Shown in pieces: positions 41,557-53,004 of a DNA stretch of 64,000 nucleotides. Source of the DNA: Kribbella sp. CA-293567 (GTDB lineage Bacteria; Actinomycetota; Actinomycetes; Propionibacteriales; Kribbellaceae); NCBI RefSeq assembly GCF_027627575.1, contig NZ_CP114065.1:2418001-2482000 (forward strand), given 5' to 3'. The translations under genes were made by a program, and so were the position numbers. Numbering within the stretch: the first letter of the stretch is position 1; each line of letters opens with the position of its first letter. The notes under the pieces were generated by a model. The model made no database searches. It was not told the origin of the DNA and saw nothing but the letters and a program-made list of their open reading frames with translations.

Positions 41557-43020
41557 CTAGCGGGTCTCGTCGACCAGTTGCCGGGCCGGCTTGAACCGCA
41601 TGGTGCCGTCGTCGAGCCGGCCGTACCGCAGGGTGACCAGGTCTCGCGGGTAGTTCTGGCGCAGACGCCAGGGACCGTACGAGCCCTGGCGGGGGAGGAT
41701 CGCGGCCGCCCGGCGGATGTAGCCGGAGGACAGGTCGACCACAGGCCGCGGCGGAGCGTCGTACTCGGCTCGGTCGATCTCCGGGACGCAGATGGCGGTG
41801 CCGGTCGCGTCGAGGTGGTTGAGGAGCCGGCAGACGTACTGCGAGGTCAGGTCGGAGCGGAGCGTCCAGGAGTTGTTGGTGTAGCCGATGCACCAGGCGA
41901 GGTTCGGTACGCCGCTCAGCATCATGCCCTTGTAGACGAAGGTGTCGTGCGGATCCACCCGGCGGCCGTCGACAGCCACCTCGATCTTGCCCAGTGCGAC
42001 CATCTGCAGGCCGGTGGCCGTCACCACCAAGTCGGCGGGCAGTTCCTCGCCGGAGCGCAGCCGGATACCGGTGGGCGTGAAGGTGTCGATCTCGTCCGTC
42101 ACCACCGACGCAGTACCGTCCCGTAGCGACTGGAAGAGGTCTGCGTCGGGCACCAGGCAGAGGCGCTGGTCCCATGGCTTGTACCGCGGCGTGAAGTGGG
42201 GGTCGGCCGGTACTGACTCGGGCAGCTCTTTGGCGACCGTGCTGTTGAGTAGCCAGGCCGCATGAGCCGGCCAGCGGCGGAAGGCGCCGTACACGGCGCT
42301 GCTGAAGGCGACGTTCTTCCCGCGGATGAGGTGGTGCGCCAACTGCTCCGGGAGGACGGCTCGCAGCTTGTCCGAGAAGGCGTCGGCCGCGGGGCGGGAG
42401 GCGACGTAGCTGGGGGAGCGCTGCAGCATCGTCACGTGAGCGGCAGTGGGAGCCATGGCCGGTACCAGGGTGACGGCGGTGGCGCCGCTGCCGATCACCA
42501 CGACGCGTTTGCCGGTGTAGTCGAGATCGTCGGGCCAGTGCTGGGGATGCACGACCTGCCCCTGGAAGTCGTTGAGGCCCGGGAAGTCCACGACGTGCCC
42601 GCTGTCGTAGTTGTAGTAGCCGCTGCAGGCGTAGAGGAACGAGCAGGTGAAGGTGTCGGTGGCCGTCTCGACCGTCCACAGTGCGTCCTCGGACGACCAG
42701 GAAGCTCGCAGCACCTGCTGGTTGAACCGGATGTGCTTGTCGATCCCGTACGTCGTCGCTGTCTCGTGCAGGTAGTCCAGGATGGACGGGCCGTCGGCGA
42801 TCGCCTTCGCGGCCTTCCAAGGGTGGAAGGGAAAGCCGAGCGTGAACATGTCGCTGTCGGACCGCACGCCGGGGTAGCGGAACAGGTCCCAGGTGCCGCC
42901 GAGGTTCTCGCGGCCCTCGAGGATCGCGTACGAGTGGCTGGGGGCCTGGGTCTGCAGGCGGTAGGCGGCGCCGATGCCGGACAGACCGGCGCCGACGATC
43001 AGCACGTCCAGGTGCACCAC
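41557..43020 (-). CDS. flavin-dependent monooxygenase (Baeyer-Villiger type)
   Basis: A 487-residue FAD/NADPH enzyme. N-terminal FAD fold VLIVGAGLSGIGAAYRLQ, then NLGGTWDLFRYPGVRSDSDMFTLGFPFHPW with the FxGxxxHxxxW-like region read as FQGQVVHPQHWPDD, and the NADPH fold VVVIGSGATAVTLVPAMA. It inserts one oxygen into ketones or hydroxylates soft nucleophiles; substrate unknown. The GTG at 43020 has AGGAGG five bases upstream, so it is preferred over the in-frame ATG at 43050. Convergent with the citrate synthase. Confidence 0.9.
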   Translation of the reverse strand: MVHLDVLIVGAGLSGIGAAYRLQTQAPSHSYAILEGRENLGGTWDLFRYPGVRSDSDMFTLGFPFHPWKAAKAIADGPSILDYLHETATTYGIDKHIRFNQQVLRASWSSEDALWTVETATDTFTCSFLYACSGYYNYDSGHVVDFPGLNDFQGQVVHPQHWPDDLDYTGKRVVVIGSGATAVTLVPAMAPTAAHVTMLQRSPSYVASRPAADAFSDKLRAVLPEQLAHHLIRGKNVAFSSAVYGAFRRWPAHAAWLLNSTVAKELPESVPADPHFTPRYKPWDQRLCLVPDADLFQSLRDGTASVVTDEIDTFTPTGIRLRSGEELPADLVVTATGLQMVALGKIEVAVDGRRVDPHDTFVYKGMMLSGVPNLAWCIGYTNNSWTLRSDLTSQYVCRLLNHLDATGTAICVPEIDRAEYDAPPRPVVDLSSGYIRRAAAILPRQGSYGPWRLRQNYPRDLVTLRYGRLDDGTMRFKPARQLVDETR

Positions 43021-43038
43021 GGGTTCCTCCTGGGTTCC

Positions 43039-43058
43039 TGTTGAGTACATGGTCAACA
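43039..43058. promoter_or_regulatory. palindrome upstream of the monooxygenase
   Basis: TGTTGA-N8-TCAACA, a perfect 6-bp inverted repeat just upstream of the monooxygenase start. It has the same half-sites as the palindrome at 40357 but wider spacing. Confidence 0.4.
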
Positions 43059-43153
43059 GTAGGCGAAAAGTCGATCCTTGGTGTTGTCGATTCCGTCCGG
43101 CGTCGTTCGTCAGCAAGATGTCCACCAGAAACCCCTAGACGAGGGAGCCAGAG

Positions 43154-43522
43154 ATGGCGCAGTACATGTTCATGCTGTTCGACAGCGAGGAGTGGTACGA
43201 CAACGTCACGCCGGAGGTCTGGCAGGAGGCGATGCAGCTGCACAACGCCTTCGGTGAGGCGGTCGAGGCGGCGGGCGCGAGGATTCTCGGCGGCGAGGCG
43301 CTGGAGCGGTCGACCACGGCGAGCACCGTGCGGCAACCCGACGGCGATCCGATCGTCACCGACGGCCCGTTCATCGAGACCAAGGAGGCGCTCGGCGGCT
43401 TCTACCTGATCGAGTGCAAGGACCTCGACCAGGCGCTGGCCCTGGCCAAGCTCTGCCCATCGGGCTACGTGGAGATCCGCCCGGTGATGAACACGTCCGA
43501 GGAAGCGGCTCCGTCGGCCTGA
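43154..43522 (+). CDS. YCII-related (DGPF) protein paired with ECF42 sigma factor
   Basis: A 122-residue protein, MAQYMFMLFDSEEWYDNVTP, with the signature IVTDGPFIETKEALGGFYLIECKDLDQALALAKLCP. Its gene is directly upstream of an ECF42-type sigma factor, the usual genomic partner of DGPF proteins; the link is probably regulatory or as the sole target. A 13-bp hairpin lies between the two. Confidence 0.9.
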   Translation: MAQYMFMLFDSEEWYDNVTPEVWQEAMQLHNAFGEAVEAAGARILGGEALERSTTASTVRQPDGDPIVTDGPFIETKEALGGFYLIECKDLDQALALAKLCPSGYVEIRPVMNTSEEAAPSA

Positions 43523-43554
43523 CCCCTGACCCCTGGCTCTGGGTGCGGGGTGCG

Positions 43555-43586
43555 GGGTGCGCCGTCGGCCACGCGACGGCGCACCC
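43555..43586 (+). terminator. hairpin between DGPF and sigma genes
   Basis: Perfect 13-bp stem (43555-43567 with 43574-43586) and a 6-base loop between the DGPF stop and the sigma start. It may attenuate sigma expression. Confidence 0.6.
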
Positions 43587-43631
43587 GCGCGGGACTTGGT
43601 AGGAAGGTGGCTCGAGGAGGAAGGTGATGGA

Positions 43632-44867
43632 GTGGGAGCGGGCGGGGCTACGGCGCGGGAGGTCGCGGGGCTGGTCGAGCGGGCGCATCGGGCGCACTGG
43701 TCGACGGTGCTGGCCTCGACCGTGCGGCTGACGCGGGATCTGGATCTGGCCGAGGACTGTGCGCAGGACGCGTTCGTGCAGGCGTTGCGGACGTGGCCCG
43801 ACGAGACGCCCGCGAATCCGGCGGGCTGGCTGGTGACCGTCGCACGACGGTTGGCACTCGATCGGTTGCGCCGGGAGACGACGCTGCGGCGCAAGCTGCC
43901 GTTGCTGATCGAGGATCCGGCGTCACCAGGCGCCGGGGAGCAGCCGACCGATCCGTTGCGGCTGGTCTTCACCTGCTGCCACCCGGCGCTCGCGCGGGAT
44001 TCACAGATCGCGCTGACGCTGCGGCTGATCTGTGGACTGACCACGCGGGAGGTCGCGGCCGGGCTGCTGATCAGCGAGGCGACGGCCGCGGCGCGGATCA
44101 CCCGGGCGAAGAAGAAGATCGCCGCGGCCCGTATCCCGTACCGGATACCGGCCGACGACGAGCTGGCCGAGCGGCTGGACGTGGTGCTGACGGTGGTGCA
44201 ACTCGTCTACACGGCGGGGCACGTGGCGGCCGGGCCGGAGCTGACTCGTGCGGATCTGACCGGGCGCGCGCTGGAGCTGGCGCACCTGCTGGTGCGCTTG
44301 ATGCCGGCTGAGCCGGAGCCCAACGCGTTGCTCGCGTTGCTGCAGCTGACCCAAGCGCGCGGCGACGCCCGGGTCAGTGGCGACGGCGAGCTCGTGCTGC
44401 TCGCTGACCAGGACCGCCGGCGCTGGGACGTGAAGCTGCTCGCCGAGGGAGTGTCGCGGGCCACCGCCGCACTGCACCAAGGACAGGCCCGCTTCGCCCT
44501 GCAAGCCGCGGTCGCCGGACTGCACGTCACCGCGCCGTCGTGGGAGCAGACCGACTGGCATCAGGTCGTCCGCATGTACGACGCGATGCTGCTCAGCTGG
44601 CCGTCCCCGATCGTCGCTCTCAACCGCGCCGCCGCCCACAGCCTGGTCCCCGGCGCCGACCTGATGGCCGTCCTCGCCGAACTAGATGCCTTAAGCAACG
44701 AACAGGTGCTGAAGTCCTACGCCTATCTCCCCGCCACCCGCGCCGACGTGCTGGCCCGCCTCGGCCGCGCCGCCGAAGCCGTCCACGCGTACGACGAAGC
44801 CATCACCCTGACCGCCAACGAAACCGAACGCCGCTTTCTCACCCGCCGCCGCGACTCCCTCCCGTGA
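43632..44867 (+). CDS. ECF42-type RNA polymerase sigma factor
   Basis: A 411-residue sigma factor with a long C-terminal extension. Region 2: AHWSTVLASTVRLTRDLDLAEDCAQDAFVQALRTWP and GWLVTVARRLALDRLRRE. Region 4: IALTLRLICGLTTREVAAGLLISEATAAARITRAKKKIA. The last 230 residues are helical with TPR-like character (DVLARLGRAAEAVHAYDEAI), typical of ECF42 and thought to control it without an anti-sigma factor. GTG at 43632 was chosen because region 2 starts soon after. Confidence 0.9.
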   Translation: MGAGGATAREVAGLVERAHRAHWSTVLASTVRLTRDLDLAEDCAQDAFVQALRTWPDETPANPAGWLVTVARRLALDRLRRETTLRRKLPLLIEDPASPGAGEQPTDPLRLVFTCCHPALARDSQIALTLRLICGLTTREVAAGLLISEATAAARITRAKKKIAAARIPYRIPADDELAERLDVVLTVVQLVYTAGHVAAGPELTRADLTGRALELAHLLVRLMPAEPEPNALLALLQLTQARGDARVSGDGELVLLADQDRRRWDVKLLAEGVSRATAALHQGQARFALQAAVAGLHVTAPSWEQTDWHQVVRMYDAMLLSWPSPIVALNRAAAHSLVPGADLMAVLAELDALSNEQVLKSYAYLPATRADVLARLGRAAEAVHAYDEAITLTANETERRFLTRRRDSLP

Positions 44868-44905
44868 CGCCGCTCGATCTACGGGGTTCGTGCTTGACTT
44901 GGGAG

Positions 44906-45826
44906 ATGAGTTCGCCGGCCGATCAGCCCTTGCAGTTGGCGGTTGAGTACTTCGAGCGGCACGCCTCGGGAGCGGTGAGACTGCTCGGGCAGGGGATGGA
45001 AGGGGCGGTCTACGACCTGGGTGGTGGGCTGGTCGGGAAACTGTGGTTCGACCGGGCTGCCGACGAGATCGCGCCGCTGCAGGCTTTCCTGGTCGAGCTC
45101 GGTGAGCAGGAGTTGCCGTTCAGGACTCCGCGGATCACTCGCGTCGACAGCTTGGACGGCCACGCCGTCAGCGTCGAGAAGCGGCTGGGTGGTCGGCCGC
45201 TGCGCGACGTACTCGAGAGTGGTGCGTTGAGCGAGCGGGACGGGCTGGAGCTGTTCGTGGAGATGGTCGAAGCGCTGGGCCGCACCCGGGCCGGTGCGGC
45301 GACGAAGGCGTTGCCGCTGCTCGGTGAGGCGGCGGCGCCGGGGGAGTGGGGTGAGCGTCTCGCGGAGTTGGTGCGGCAGCGGGCGGTGCAGTCGTGCGAG
45401 TATCTCGCGACCGATGTCGAGAACTTCGAAGAGCTGCTCGCCCAGGTGCTCGCCGGGTTGTCCGCGATCCGGCTCGAACAGGCACAGATCGTGCACGGCG
45501 ACATCTGCACGCCCAACGTCCTGGTCGACGACGACGTTCGGCTCGCGCTGCTCGACTGGGGCTTCTTCACCACCGCCGGCGACAACACCTTCGATGCCTC
45601 CACCGCGGCGGCCTTCTACGACATGTACAGCCCAGCGGCACGCACGGTGGACGACCTGCTCGTGCAGCGGTTCGAGGCGCTCGGCCACGACCGCGACCGC
45701 ATGTACCTGTACCGAGCCGCCTACGCCATCGCCACGGCCACCATCTACAGCCCGACCGCGGCTGACGGCCACTACACCTGGTGCGTCGGCAACCTCAACC
45801 GGGCGGACATCAGAGCTGCGTTGTGA
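44906..45826 (+). CDS. APH/ChoK-fold phosphotransferase
   Basis: A 306-residue kinase-fold protein. The N-lobe has RLLGQGMEGAVYDLGGGLVGKLW (glycine loop and lysine), and the C-lobe has IVHGDICTPNVLVDDD (catalytic loop HxD-x4-N) and ALLDWGFFT (metal-binding DxG). No signal peptide. Small-molecule kinases of this type inactivate antibiotics or phosphorylate sugars and cofactors; no specific substrate can be named. It is in a separate unit from the sigma factor. Confidence 0.85.
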   Translation: MSSPADQPLQLAVEYFERHASGAVRLLGQGMEGAVYDLGGGLVGKLWFDRAADEIAPLQAFLVELGEQELPFRTPRITRVDSLDGHAVSVEKRLGGRPLRDVLESGALSERDGLELFVEMVEALGRTRAGAATKALPLLGEAAAPGEWGERLAELVRQRAVQSCEYLATDVENFEELLAQVLAGLSAIRLEQAQIVHGDICTPNVLVDDDVRLALLDWGFFTTAGDNTFDASTAAAFYDMYSPAARTVDDLLVQRFEALGHDRDRMYLYRAAYAIATATIYSPTAADGHYTWCVGNLNRADIRAAL

Positions 45827-46856
45827 TCGGGTGACCGTCGCGCAGATTGTGCAGGGCGTCGGGCGCCGCGAGGACGACGGGTAGCCGACGGGCGTTGAGC
45901 GGTGAGACGAGGCCGGCGAGCTCGTCGGCGGAGTACCAGGCGACGCCGAGAATCTCGAAGCCGTCGGGGGTCAGCGACTCCAGCAGCGACGGGTCGTGGA
46001 CGCCGCCGTCGTACAGGATCTCGATGGCGTCGCCCCAGCCTTGCCAACGCGGGAGCCAGTCGATCGCGAGGACGCCGGCCAGCGGCAACTGGAAGCCGAG
46101 TTCTTCCTGCAGTTCGCGCAGGGCGCCGGTCGCCGGGTCCTCGTCCGGTTCGACGACGCCGCCGGGCAGTTCCAAGTCCTGCTTGTAGCTGACCTTGCAG
46201 AGCAGCACCCGGCCTTCGGTGTCGCGGACCACCACGTGGGCAATTACCCGCTTCTTCGGCAGCACCGAATCCATCAGTGCCGTCCACCCGGGCAAACTGT
46301 CGGCCCGCGGATCGTCCCGTCGCAGTCCGTAGACGGCCACGTCGCGGCGCTCGCCCTGGAGCACGGCCCCGCCGCGGAGCAACCCCTCACGCCGGAAGCC
46401 CGAGCGGATCGCCACTCGCACGGAAGCGCGGTTGTCGGGGTCGACCTCGGCCTGCAGCCGATCCAGCCCCAGCTCGCCGAAGGCGTAGACCGTCAGCATC
46501 CGTACTGCGCGCTGCGCGACCCCGCGGCCGCGATACGGCTTGTAGGTGGTCCAGGACACCTGGCCGACGCCAGGTGACACCCGGCGGATCTCGATCGTCC
46601 CGACCGGGCCGGTCTCACCCGCGAGCTCGATGACGAAGTTCACCACCGCGCGGTCGTCGGCGTACTGCGTCCGCCCGCGCTCGACGGCCTCGACCAGCCC
46701 GGACCTCGGCGGAAGGCCCGGGAACCCGAACCAGCGCGCCAGTTCGTCATCGGCGAGGTGGTGGGCGGCGTCGATGTCCTCGTCGCGCCACGGCCGGAGC
46801 GTGAGTTCGCCATCGGTCAGGGTCGGCTGAGGGGGTACGTCAGGCACGGCGGTCAC
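45810..46856 (-). CDS. GNAT acetyltransferase-NUDIX hydrolase fusion
   Basis: A 348-residue two-domain protein. Residues about 15-185 form a GNAT domain of the RimJ/RimL kind (LTLRPWRDEDIDAAHHLADDELARWFGF, TYKPYRGRGVAQRAVRML, DPDNRASVRVAIRSGFRREG). Residues 205-345 are a NUDIX hydrolase with the box GGVVEPDEDPATGALRELQEELGF. The GTG at 46856 has a TAGCGT -10-like motif just upstream and may be leaderless. The 3' end overlaps the phosphotransferase by 17 bases. Which substrates link the two activities is unknown. Confidence 0.9.
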   Translation of the reverse strand: MTAVPDVPPQPTLTDGELTLRPWRDEDIDAAHHLADDELARWFGFPGLPPRSGLVEAVERGRTQYADDRAVVNFVIELAGETGPVGTIEIRRVSPGVGQVSWTTYKPYRGRGVAQRAVRMLTVYAFGELGLDRLQAEVDPDNRASVRVAIRSGFRREGLLRGGAVLQGERRDVAVYGLRRDDPRADSLPGWTALMDSVLPKKRVIAHVVVRDTEGRVLLCKVSYKQDLELPGGVVEPDEDPATGALRELQEELGFQLPLAGVLAIDWLPRWQGWGDAIEILYDGGVHDPSLLESLTPDGFEILGVAWYSADELAGLVSPLNARRLPVVLAAPDALHNLRDGHPITTQL

Positions 46857-47023
46857 TCCGCGAACGCTACCCGTCCGCGGTGACCGGGCGACCAGCGGTC
46901 CGAAACGGCCGAAATCCCGACGCAGCGTGGCCGCCGGATCGACGGAGAGTATCGCCGAAAACTTTCTCAAAAAAATTCGGCCGACAGGCTAACTTTTTCG
47001 GCTCCCTGCACGTCTATCACTAT

Positions 47024-47071
47024 GAAAGCGGGTGAGAGTGCGTCGGGGCGGACGCGGGCTCACCCGCTTTC
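47024..47071 (-). terminator. terminator of the treS-mak-glgB operon
   Basis: Perfect 13-bp stem (GAAAGCGGGTGAG with its complement, 47024-47036 and 47059-47071), seven bases behind the glgB stop. Confidence 0.65.
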
Positions 47072-47077
47072 GACTTG

Positions 47078-49438
47078 TCAGCCGTCGTACCGGAACCAGA
47101 CCGTGCTCAGCGGCGGAACCGAGATCTCCGCGCTGGCCGCCATCCCGTGCCACGCCTGGCCGTCGGCCTCGACGCCGCCGAAGTTGCCGACCCCGGAGCC
47201 GCCGTAGACCTCGGCATCGGTGTTGACCAGCTCCTGCCAGTGACCGGAGAACGGCAGACCGATCCGGTACCCGTGGTGCGGCACCGCCGAGAAGTTGGTG
47301 ACACAGGCCAGCGTCGGCTGACCCTCGTCGCCGAACCGGACGAAGGAGAAGACGTTGTTGCTGGCGTCGTTGGCGTCGATCCAGGAGAACTTGTCCGGCG
47401 CGTGGTCGCTACCCCACAGCGCCTTGGTGTCCTTGTAGTTCAGGTTCAGGTCCTTGACCAGCTGCTGCAGCCCGCGGTGGTCGGAGTGATCCAGCAGCCA
47501 CCAGTCGAGCTCGCCCTTCTCCGACCACTCCGACTCCTGGCCGAACTCGCAGCCCATGAAGAGCAGTTGCTTGCCCGGGTGCGCCCACTGCATCGCCAGG
47601 AAGGCCCGCACGTTGGCGAGCTGCTGCCACCGGTCGCCGGGCATCTTGCGCAGCAGCGAGCCCTTGCCGTGCACGACCTCGTCGTGGGAGATCGGCAGCA
47701 CGAAGTTCTCGGAGTACGCGTACATCATCGAGAAGGTCAGTTCGCTGTGGTGGTACTGCCGGTAGATCGGCTCGTGCTCGAGATAGCTGAGCGAGTCGTT
47801 CATCCAGCCCATGTTCCACTTGAAGCCGAAGCCGAGCCCGCCCAGATGCGTCGCGCGGGTGACGCCCGGCCAGGAGGTCGACTCCTCGGCGACGGTGATG
47901 ACGCCCGGCACCCGCTTGTAGAGGGTCGCGTTCATCTCCTGCAGGAACGAGACGGCTTCGAGGTTCTCGCGGCCGCCGTACTGGTTCGGCACCCACTGGC
48001 CCTCCTCGCGGGAGTAGTCCAGGTAGAGCATCGAGGCGACGGCGTCCACGCGCAGGCCGTCGATGTGGAACTCCTCGGCCCAGTAGACCGCGTTCGCGAC
48101 CAGGAAGTTGCGGACCTGCGGGCGGCCGAAGTCGAACACCAGCGTGCCCCAGTCGGGCTGCTCGCCACGGCGCGGGTCCGGGTGCTCGTAGAGCGCGGTG
48201 CCGTCGAACTTGGCCAGCGCCCAGGCGTCCTTCGGGAAGTGCGCCGGCACCCAGTCGACCAGTACGCCGATGTTTGCCTGGTGCAACGAATCGACCAGGT
48301 AGCGGAAGTCGTCGGGGTCACCGAACCGCGAGGTCGGCGCGAAGTACGAGGTGACCTGGTAGCCCCAGGAGCCACCGAACGGGTGCTCCATCACCGGCAT
48401 CAGCTCGACGTGGGTGAAGCCCATCTCACGCACGTAGCCGACCAGTTCGTCGGCGAGCTCGCGGTACGACTTGCCCTTGCGCCACGAGCCCAGGTGCACT
48501 TCGTAGACGCTCATCGGCTCGGCGTAGGCCTGCGAGGCGGCGCGGTGCTCGAGCCAGGCCGCGTCCTGCCACTCGTAGGTGGACTCGTGCACGACCGACG
48601 CGTTGGCCGGCGGCACCTCGGCCAGGTTGGCCATCGGGTCGGCCTTTTGCCGCCAGACACCGTCGCGGCCACAGATGTCGAACTTGTACCGGGTGCCGGG
48701 GCCCACGCCGGGAACGAACAGCTCCCAGACCCCGGAGGAACCCATCGTGCGCATCGGGTGCGCGCGGCCGTCCCAGAAGTTGAAGTCGGCGGTCAGCCGG
48801 ATGCCCTGCGCGTTCGGCGCCCAGACGGCGAACGACGTACCGGTGATGGATCCGCCCGGACCGTCGTAGTGGCGCACGTGCGCACCGAGCACGGTCCACA
48901 GCTGCTCGTGCCGGCCCTCGCCGATCAGATGCAGATCCATCTCACCGAGGGACGGCAGGTAGCGGTACGGATCGTCGATCTCGAGCGCGGGGCCGTCGGT
49001 GTAGGTCACTTCGAGCCGGTAGTCGGGCACCTTGTCGACATCGAGTACGCCGACCCAGACACCGCCGAACTCGTGCTCCAGCTCAACACTCGCGTTGTCG
49101 AACAACGCGGTCACGGTGATGGCGAACGGACGCAGTACGCGCAACGTCACCATCCCGTCGCCGAGGTGCGGCCCGAGCACCTGGTGCGGATCGTGGTACG
49201 TGCCGGCGACGATCCGCTCGATCACCCCACGCTCGACCGGAACGGCCTTGCCGAGAACGGATCCGGGCACTGCCACCGGCTCCGGTTCCGGCTGGAAAGT
49301 ACTGCCCTGTGCGGGCTCGAACGCGTCGACGTGCGTGGTCTCGGCCTCCTGCCGCGGAGTGTCGGCGGCCGCCGGCAGCGGCTCGCTCACAGTCTCCGGG
49401 TCCGGCTTACCCACCTGGTCGCTCTTGCTCGAATCCAT
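47078..49438 (-). CDS. glgB: 1,4-alpha-glucan branching enzyme
   Basis: A 786-residue GH13 enzyme that introduces alpha-1,6 branches in glycogen or alpha-glucan. The N-terminal CBM48-type regions are followed by the barrel motifs: [15 protein letters not shown] (nucleophile Asp), [14 protein letters not shown] (acid/base Glu), [16 protein letters not shown] (transition-state Asp). DVHQ-like substrate residues around [17 protein letters not shown] are also typical. The ATG at 49438 has AGGA eight bases upstream. It is the last gene of treS-mak-glgB, with 95 bases before it. Confidence 0.95.
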   Translation of the reverse strand: MDSSKSDQVGKPDPETVSEPLPAAADTPRQEAETTHVDAFEPAQGSTFQPEPEPVAVPGSVLGKAVPVERGVIERIVAGTYHDPHQVLGPHLGDGMVTLRVLRPFAITVTALFDNASVELEHEFGGVWVGVLDVDKVPDYRLEVTYTDGPALEIDDPYRYLPSLGEMDLHLIGEGRHEQLWTVLGAHVRHYDGPGGSITGTSFAVWAPNAQGIRLTADFNFWDGRAHPMRTMGSSGVWELFVPGVGPGTRYKFDICGRDGVWRQKADPMANLAEVPPANASVVHESTYEWQDAAWLEHRAASQAYAEPMSVYEVHLGSWRKGKSYRELADELVGYVREMGFTHVELMPVMEHPFGGSWGYQVTSYFAPTSRFGDPDDFRYLVDSLHQANIGVLVDWVPAHFPKDAWALAKFDGTALYEHPDPRRGEQPDWGTLVFDFGRPQVRNFLVANAVYWAEEFHIDGLRVDAVASMLYLDYSREEGQWVPNQYGGRENLEAVSFLQEMNATLYKRVPGVITVAEESTSWPGVTRATHLGGLGFGFKWNMGWMNDSLSYLEHEPIYRQYHHSELTFSMMYAYSENFVLPISHDEVVHGKGSLLRKMPGDRWQQLANVRAFLAMQWAHPGKQLLFMGCEFGQESEWSEKGELDWWLLDHSDHRGLQQLVKDLNLNYKDTKALWGSDHAPDKFSWIDANDASNNVFSFVRFGDEGQPTLACVTNFSAVPHHGYRIGLPFSGHWQELVNTDAEVYGGSGVGNFGGVEADGQAWHGMAASAEISVPPLSTVWFRYDG

Positions 49439-49473
49439 ACACCCCATCCTGCCCGATCGAAGCCACAACTACT

Positions 49474-49510
49474 GCACCCGTACCCGCATCTCCATCGTGT
49501 ACACGGGTGC
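49474..49510 (-). terminator. hairpin between mak and glgB
   Basis: GCACCCGT (49474-49481) pairs with ACGGGTGC (49503-49510). It may tune the ratio of glgB to the upstream genes. Confidence 0.35.
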
Positions 49511-49533
49511 CGCGCGTCGAGCCTCTCGGGCAG

Positions 49534-50945
49534 CTACTGTCCGCTGCTCAGTTGAGCGGCCGCGGCCAGCGGAATCGGCAACCAGTGGGGCCGGTTGCGG
49601 GCTTCGTAGAGCGTCTCGTAGATGACCTTGTCGGCCAGGAAGGCGCTCAGCAGCACGTTCTGGTCGCGCGGGTCGGTGCCGGCGACCTCCGCGTAACCGT
49701 CGCAGAACGCGCGACGGTTGCGGTTCGCCCACTCGGCGGCCCGGTAGGCGATCTGCTGGTCGCCCGGGTGATCGGCGAGCAGCGAGCGGGCCGCGTAGTC
49801 GAACGACCGGAGCATTCCGGCGATGTCCTTGATCGGGGTGTCCAGCGCACGCCGCTCCACCAGCGACTTGGCCGGCTCACCCTCGAAGTCGATCAGCTTC
49901 CAGCCCTCGATCGTGCGCAGTACCTGACCGAGGTGGAAGTCGCCGTGGATCCGCTGCACCGGCACCGGTACGCCGGTGGCCGCGAGGGCGTCGAACGCAC
50001 GCGTCAGACCCGGCCCGAACTCGCCGAGCTCGGGCACCGCCTTGATCGCCTTGTCGAGCCGGCGGCGCATCGCGTCGGCGTGCTCGACCATCTGGGCGGG
50101 CTCCCAGACGTCCGTGCCGAGAGCCTTGGCCAGCTCGGCATGCACCTGCGCGGTCGCGGCGCCGAGCCGGTGCGACTCACCCGCGAAGTCGCCACCGACC
50201 TCCTCGGCGTGCAGGTCGGCTTCGGCGTACAGGTCCCGGACCGAGGTGGTCGCGTACGACCAGCCGTCGGTCGAGTTGTTCTCGAACGCCGTGATCATCG
50301 CCAGATCACCGGAGTCGGTGCCACCACCGGCGCGGGGCCAGGAACCGCGCGCCCAGCCGAGCACGCCCGGGACCAGCTCCGAGCCGGCCTCGGTGAGCGC
50401 CGACTCGATCTCGACCCCGGGATTGCTCCCGGGCTCGAGCCGGCGGAACACCTTCAGCAGCGCCGCGTCGCCGAAGACCACCGAGGTGTTGCTCTGTTCG
50501 ACCGTCAGGACGAGCGACCGCGCGTCGTCCGGTACGACGACGGTGCGTTCCGGTGCGTGCACCGGGTGGAACTCCAGACCGTCCAGCCGGCGCCCATGGG
50601 TGAGGGCGTCCAGCCAGTACGGCGTGGCCTCCTTGTCGTGCAGCGCGTCGTACACCCAGACCCTCGTGTCATCGAGGTCCTGCTCCTCCCAGTCACCGAT
50701 CAGGGCGTGGCCGAGGTTGTCGGCCGGTGCCTGGTGGTAGCTGAGCGGGAGCTGGTAAACCCGGATCGCGTTCTCCGCGCCGGGCGGCCCGGCGCAGTAG
50801 ACGAATCCGATCCGGACCGCGGGCCAGACGCCCTCGTCGGACAGCCAGGTGGAGGTGGCCATCGCATCGACGTGGACGTCATGTCCCTTCTCGCCGAACC
50901 ATCGCTGATTCGTGCAGAAGGACTGGACCTGGTCCAGATGGGAAG

Positions 50946-50949
<4 letters not shown>
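49534..50949 (-). CDS. mak: maltokinase
   Basis: A 471-residue kinase that phosphorylates maltose to maltose-1-phosphate with ATP. The N-terminal lobe has the characteristic FCTNQRWFGEKGHDVHV cap, and the C-lobe has RIHGDFHLGQVLRT (catalytic loop) and WKLIDFEGEPAKSLVERR (metal-binding DFE). GTG at 50949 overlaps the treS TGA as GTGA, so the two products are made together. In the GlgE pathway, TreS and Mak provide maltose-1-phosphate for GlgE. Confidence 0.95.
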
Positions 50950-52658
<1,709 letters not shown>

Positions 52659-52670
52659 GCTCACCTCCAT

Positions 52671-53004
52671 CGGGTGTCATCCCCTCGGTCCAAACCTAGC
52701 GGTACTTCGGGGTTGCGCCACCGGGTCGATCCGGCGACGCGCGGGCGGACACTTTTTTCGGCGGACACTGCTTTCCCTTACCCGTCCAGCGGGTTTCCAA
52801 AAGGAGGAGGCGGTGCCGCCGGAGGTGTCCGGTGATGTGTAACGACGCCGTGGAAGGGCGGTCCGGGCCGACGTTCTGCTCAGTGTGACGGCCGTTTGCC
52901 AGTACAAGCAAATGGGGGCCGGATCGCGCTATTCCTGCGTTGAACCGTGACCTGGAACGCGTTGCTTTCCAGGGTTTCGGTCGTTATTTTTCTCCGCTCG
53001 CGCG
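52671..53004. other. gene-free stretch with treS promoter
   Basis: About 330 bases without a convincing gene. A -10-like TAGGTT reads on the minus strand at 52693-52698, suited to treS. GGCGGACACT is repeated at 52744 and 52760. A 7-bp hairpin (CCTGGAA/TTCCAGG, 52951-52973) lies behind the ArfC-like gene. A perfect ribosome site with a nine-codon frame on the plus strand (52813 onward) is probably chance. Confidence 0.5.

Noticed and set aside
47022..47207. small plus-strand frame starting in the glgB terminator
   Set aside because: Lies in the hairpin and antisense to the glgB end.
47075..49555. 826-codon plus-strand frame
   Set aside because: Antisense to glgB; all GH13 catalytic motifs are on the other strand.
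52813..52842. Nine-codon frame after a perfect AAGGAGG
   Set aside because: Too short and placed in a gene-free gap; likely a chance purine run.
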